From DASUFH01 sp036274645 (GTDB lineage: Bacteria; Acidobacteriota; Terriglobia; 20CM-2-55-15), in contig DASUFH010000246.1 in NCBI GenBank assembly GCA_036274645.1, positions 1 to 7,066 of the forward strand: a stretch of 7,066 nucleotides of DNA, given 5' to 3'. The position numbers and the translations under genes are program-made. The notes below the pieces were generated by a model, which made no database searches, had not been told where the DNA came from, and was given only the letters and a program-made list of their open reading frames with translations. Positions 6,801 through 7,066 of this stretch are shown piece after piece (the stretch's first letter is position 1; the number at the start of each line of letters is the position of its first letter).

Positions 6801-6814
6801 GCAACCCTGGTTGC
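6801..6814. promoter_or_regulatory. Operator-like palindrome upstream of the ABC operon
   Basis: GCAACC CT GGTTGC is a perfect 6-bp inverted repeat with a 2-base centre, 33 bases before the GTG start of the ATPase. It lies just downstream of a possible -10 box (CATAAT on the minus strand, 6833-6838), where a bound repressor would block transcription. Many ABC-2 operons of this type are controlled by GntR/YtrA-type repressors, but no such gene is in this window. The stem is too short and lacks a T run for a terminator. Its operator role is inference. Confidence 0.4.
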
Positions 6815-6832
6815 GGAAAGCGATTGTGCCCG

Positions 6833-6838
6833 ATTATG
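6833..6838 (-). promoter_or_regulatory. Weak -10 candidate for the ABC operon
   Basis: CATAAT on the minus strand matches five of six sigma-70 -10 positions and would start transcription about 60 bases before the ATPase. No good -35 stands at 16-18 bases upstream of it; ATCAAA is the best available. An alternative pairing using TTGCGA as -35 is no better. Confidence 0.25.
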
Positions 6839-7066
6839 CCGCTTTCGCAAAACGGTTTGATCCGTTGACCCGTCTATACTCCCGACTCTGCCTTATGGCG
6901 GGTATACTCCCCAATGCTTTCTGAAGCGCTAAGAACGGACGTCCGATTCGTCAATTGCCCGTGTGCGCTTCCCCCAGAGGATTCCGCTCGTGGTCGCCAT
7001 CGCAATCAGGAGATCAGGCCATGTCGAAGCTAATGATTCTCGCGCTGTTATAAACCTGGGAGTGCT

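Larger units (their letters stand above)
6769..7066. other. Intergenic region of about 300 bases upstream of the ABC operon
   Basis: No gene is convincing here. The stretch next to the operon is the control region with the palindrome at 6801-6814 and a 5-bp inverted repeat AACGG/CCGTT (6851-6866). A direct repeat TATACTCCC occurs at 6875-6883 and 6903-6911, 28 bases apart. At the far right, AGGAG (7008-7012) stands eight bases before ATG 7021, giving a ten-codon frame that ends at TAA 7051. It could be a leader peptide or the start of a broken gene. On the minus strand a frame is open from the window edge to a TAG near 6933, but its codon use is not gene-like in its first third. Confidence 0.5.

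Noticed and set aside
6046..6924. Long plus-strand open frame opposite the ATPase
   Set aside because: Antisense to conserved Walker and signature motifs; a GC-rich shadow.
7021..7053. Ten-codon frame with a good ribosome site at the right edge
   Set aside because: Too short to support as a gene; it may be a leader peptide or a broken start, but the window ends 13 bases later.

Overview
The window is a GC-rich bacterial segment: most third codon positions in the real genes are G or C. The tRNA gene does not encode its CCA end, starts are a mix of ATG and GTG, and genes in the operon overlap by one to four bases. The best guess for the source is an environmental bacterium such as Acidobacteriota, where ABC cassettes with unusual large permeases are common. 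This is inference from style, not from a marker gene.

Left part, plus strand (1-1638). It opens with tRNA-Asp (GTC) and its intrinsic terminator. Next comes a two-gene unit: a zeta-toxin-like P-loop kinase/ATPase, broken by a one-base deletion in a G run, and a 51-residue basic partner whose ATG overlaps its stop. After a gap of about 340 bases, which may hold a decayed minus-strand gene, there is an intact DUF2200 gene with a good ribosome binding site.

Right part, minus strand (6768 down to about 1640). Four genes overlap end to start and read as one operon: an ABC ATPase, a 641-aa membrane protein, a 632-aa membrane protein, and the front of a small two-helix membrane protein. The two large proteins are paralogues with the same plan: an ABC-2 type permease of about seven helices, a peptidase-like domain outside the membrane, and a C-terminal beta-rich domain. 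The second keeps a full gluzincin zinc site (HETVH plus a downstream NEG glutamate). The first has lost it (REFVV and LDG). The likely product is an ATP-driven transporter with one catalytic and one dead protease domain facing the periplasm or cell exterior. This is the most unusual thing in the window.

The fourth operon gene runs head-on into DUF2200. Its credible coding part ends about where DUF2200 ends, and the remainder of its frame is antisense to DUF2200, so a rearrangement probably removed its natural 3' end. Upstream of the operon, an almost 300-base intergenic region holds a perfect GCAACC/GGTTGC operator-like palindrome, a weak promoter candidate and a repeated TATACTCCC motif, but no recognisable gene.
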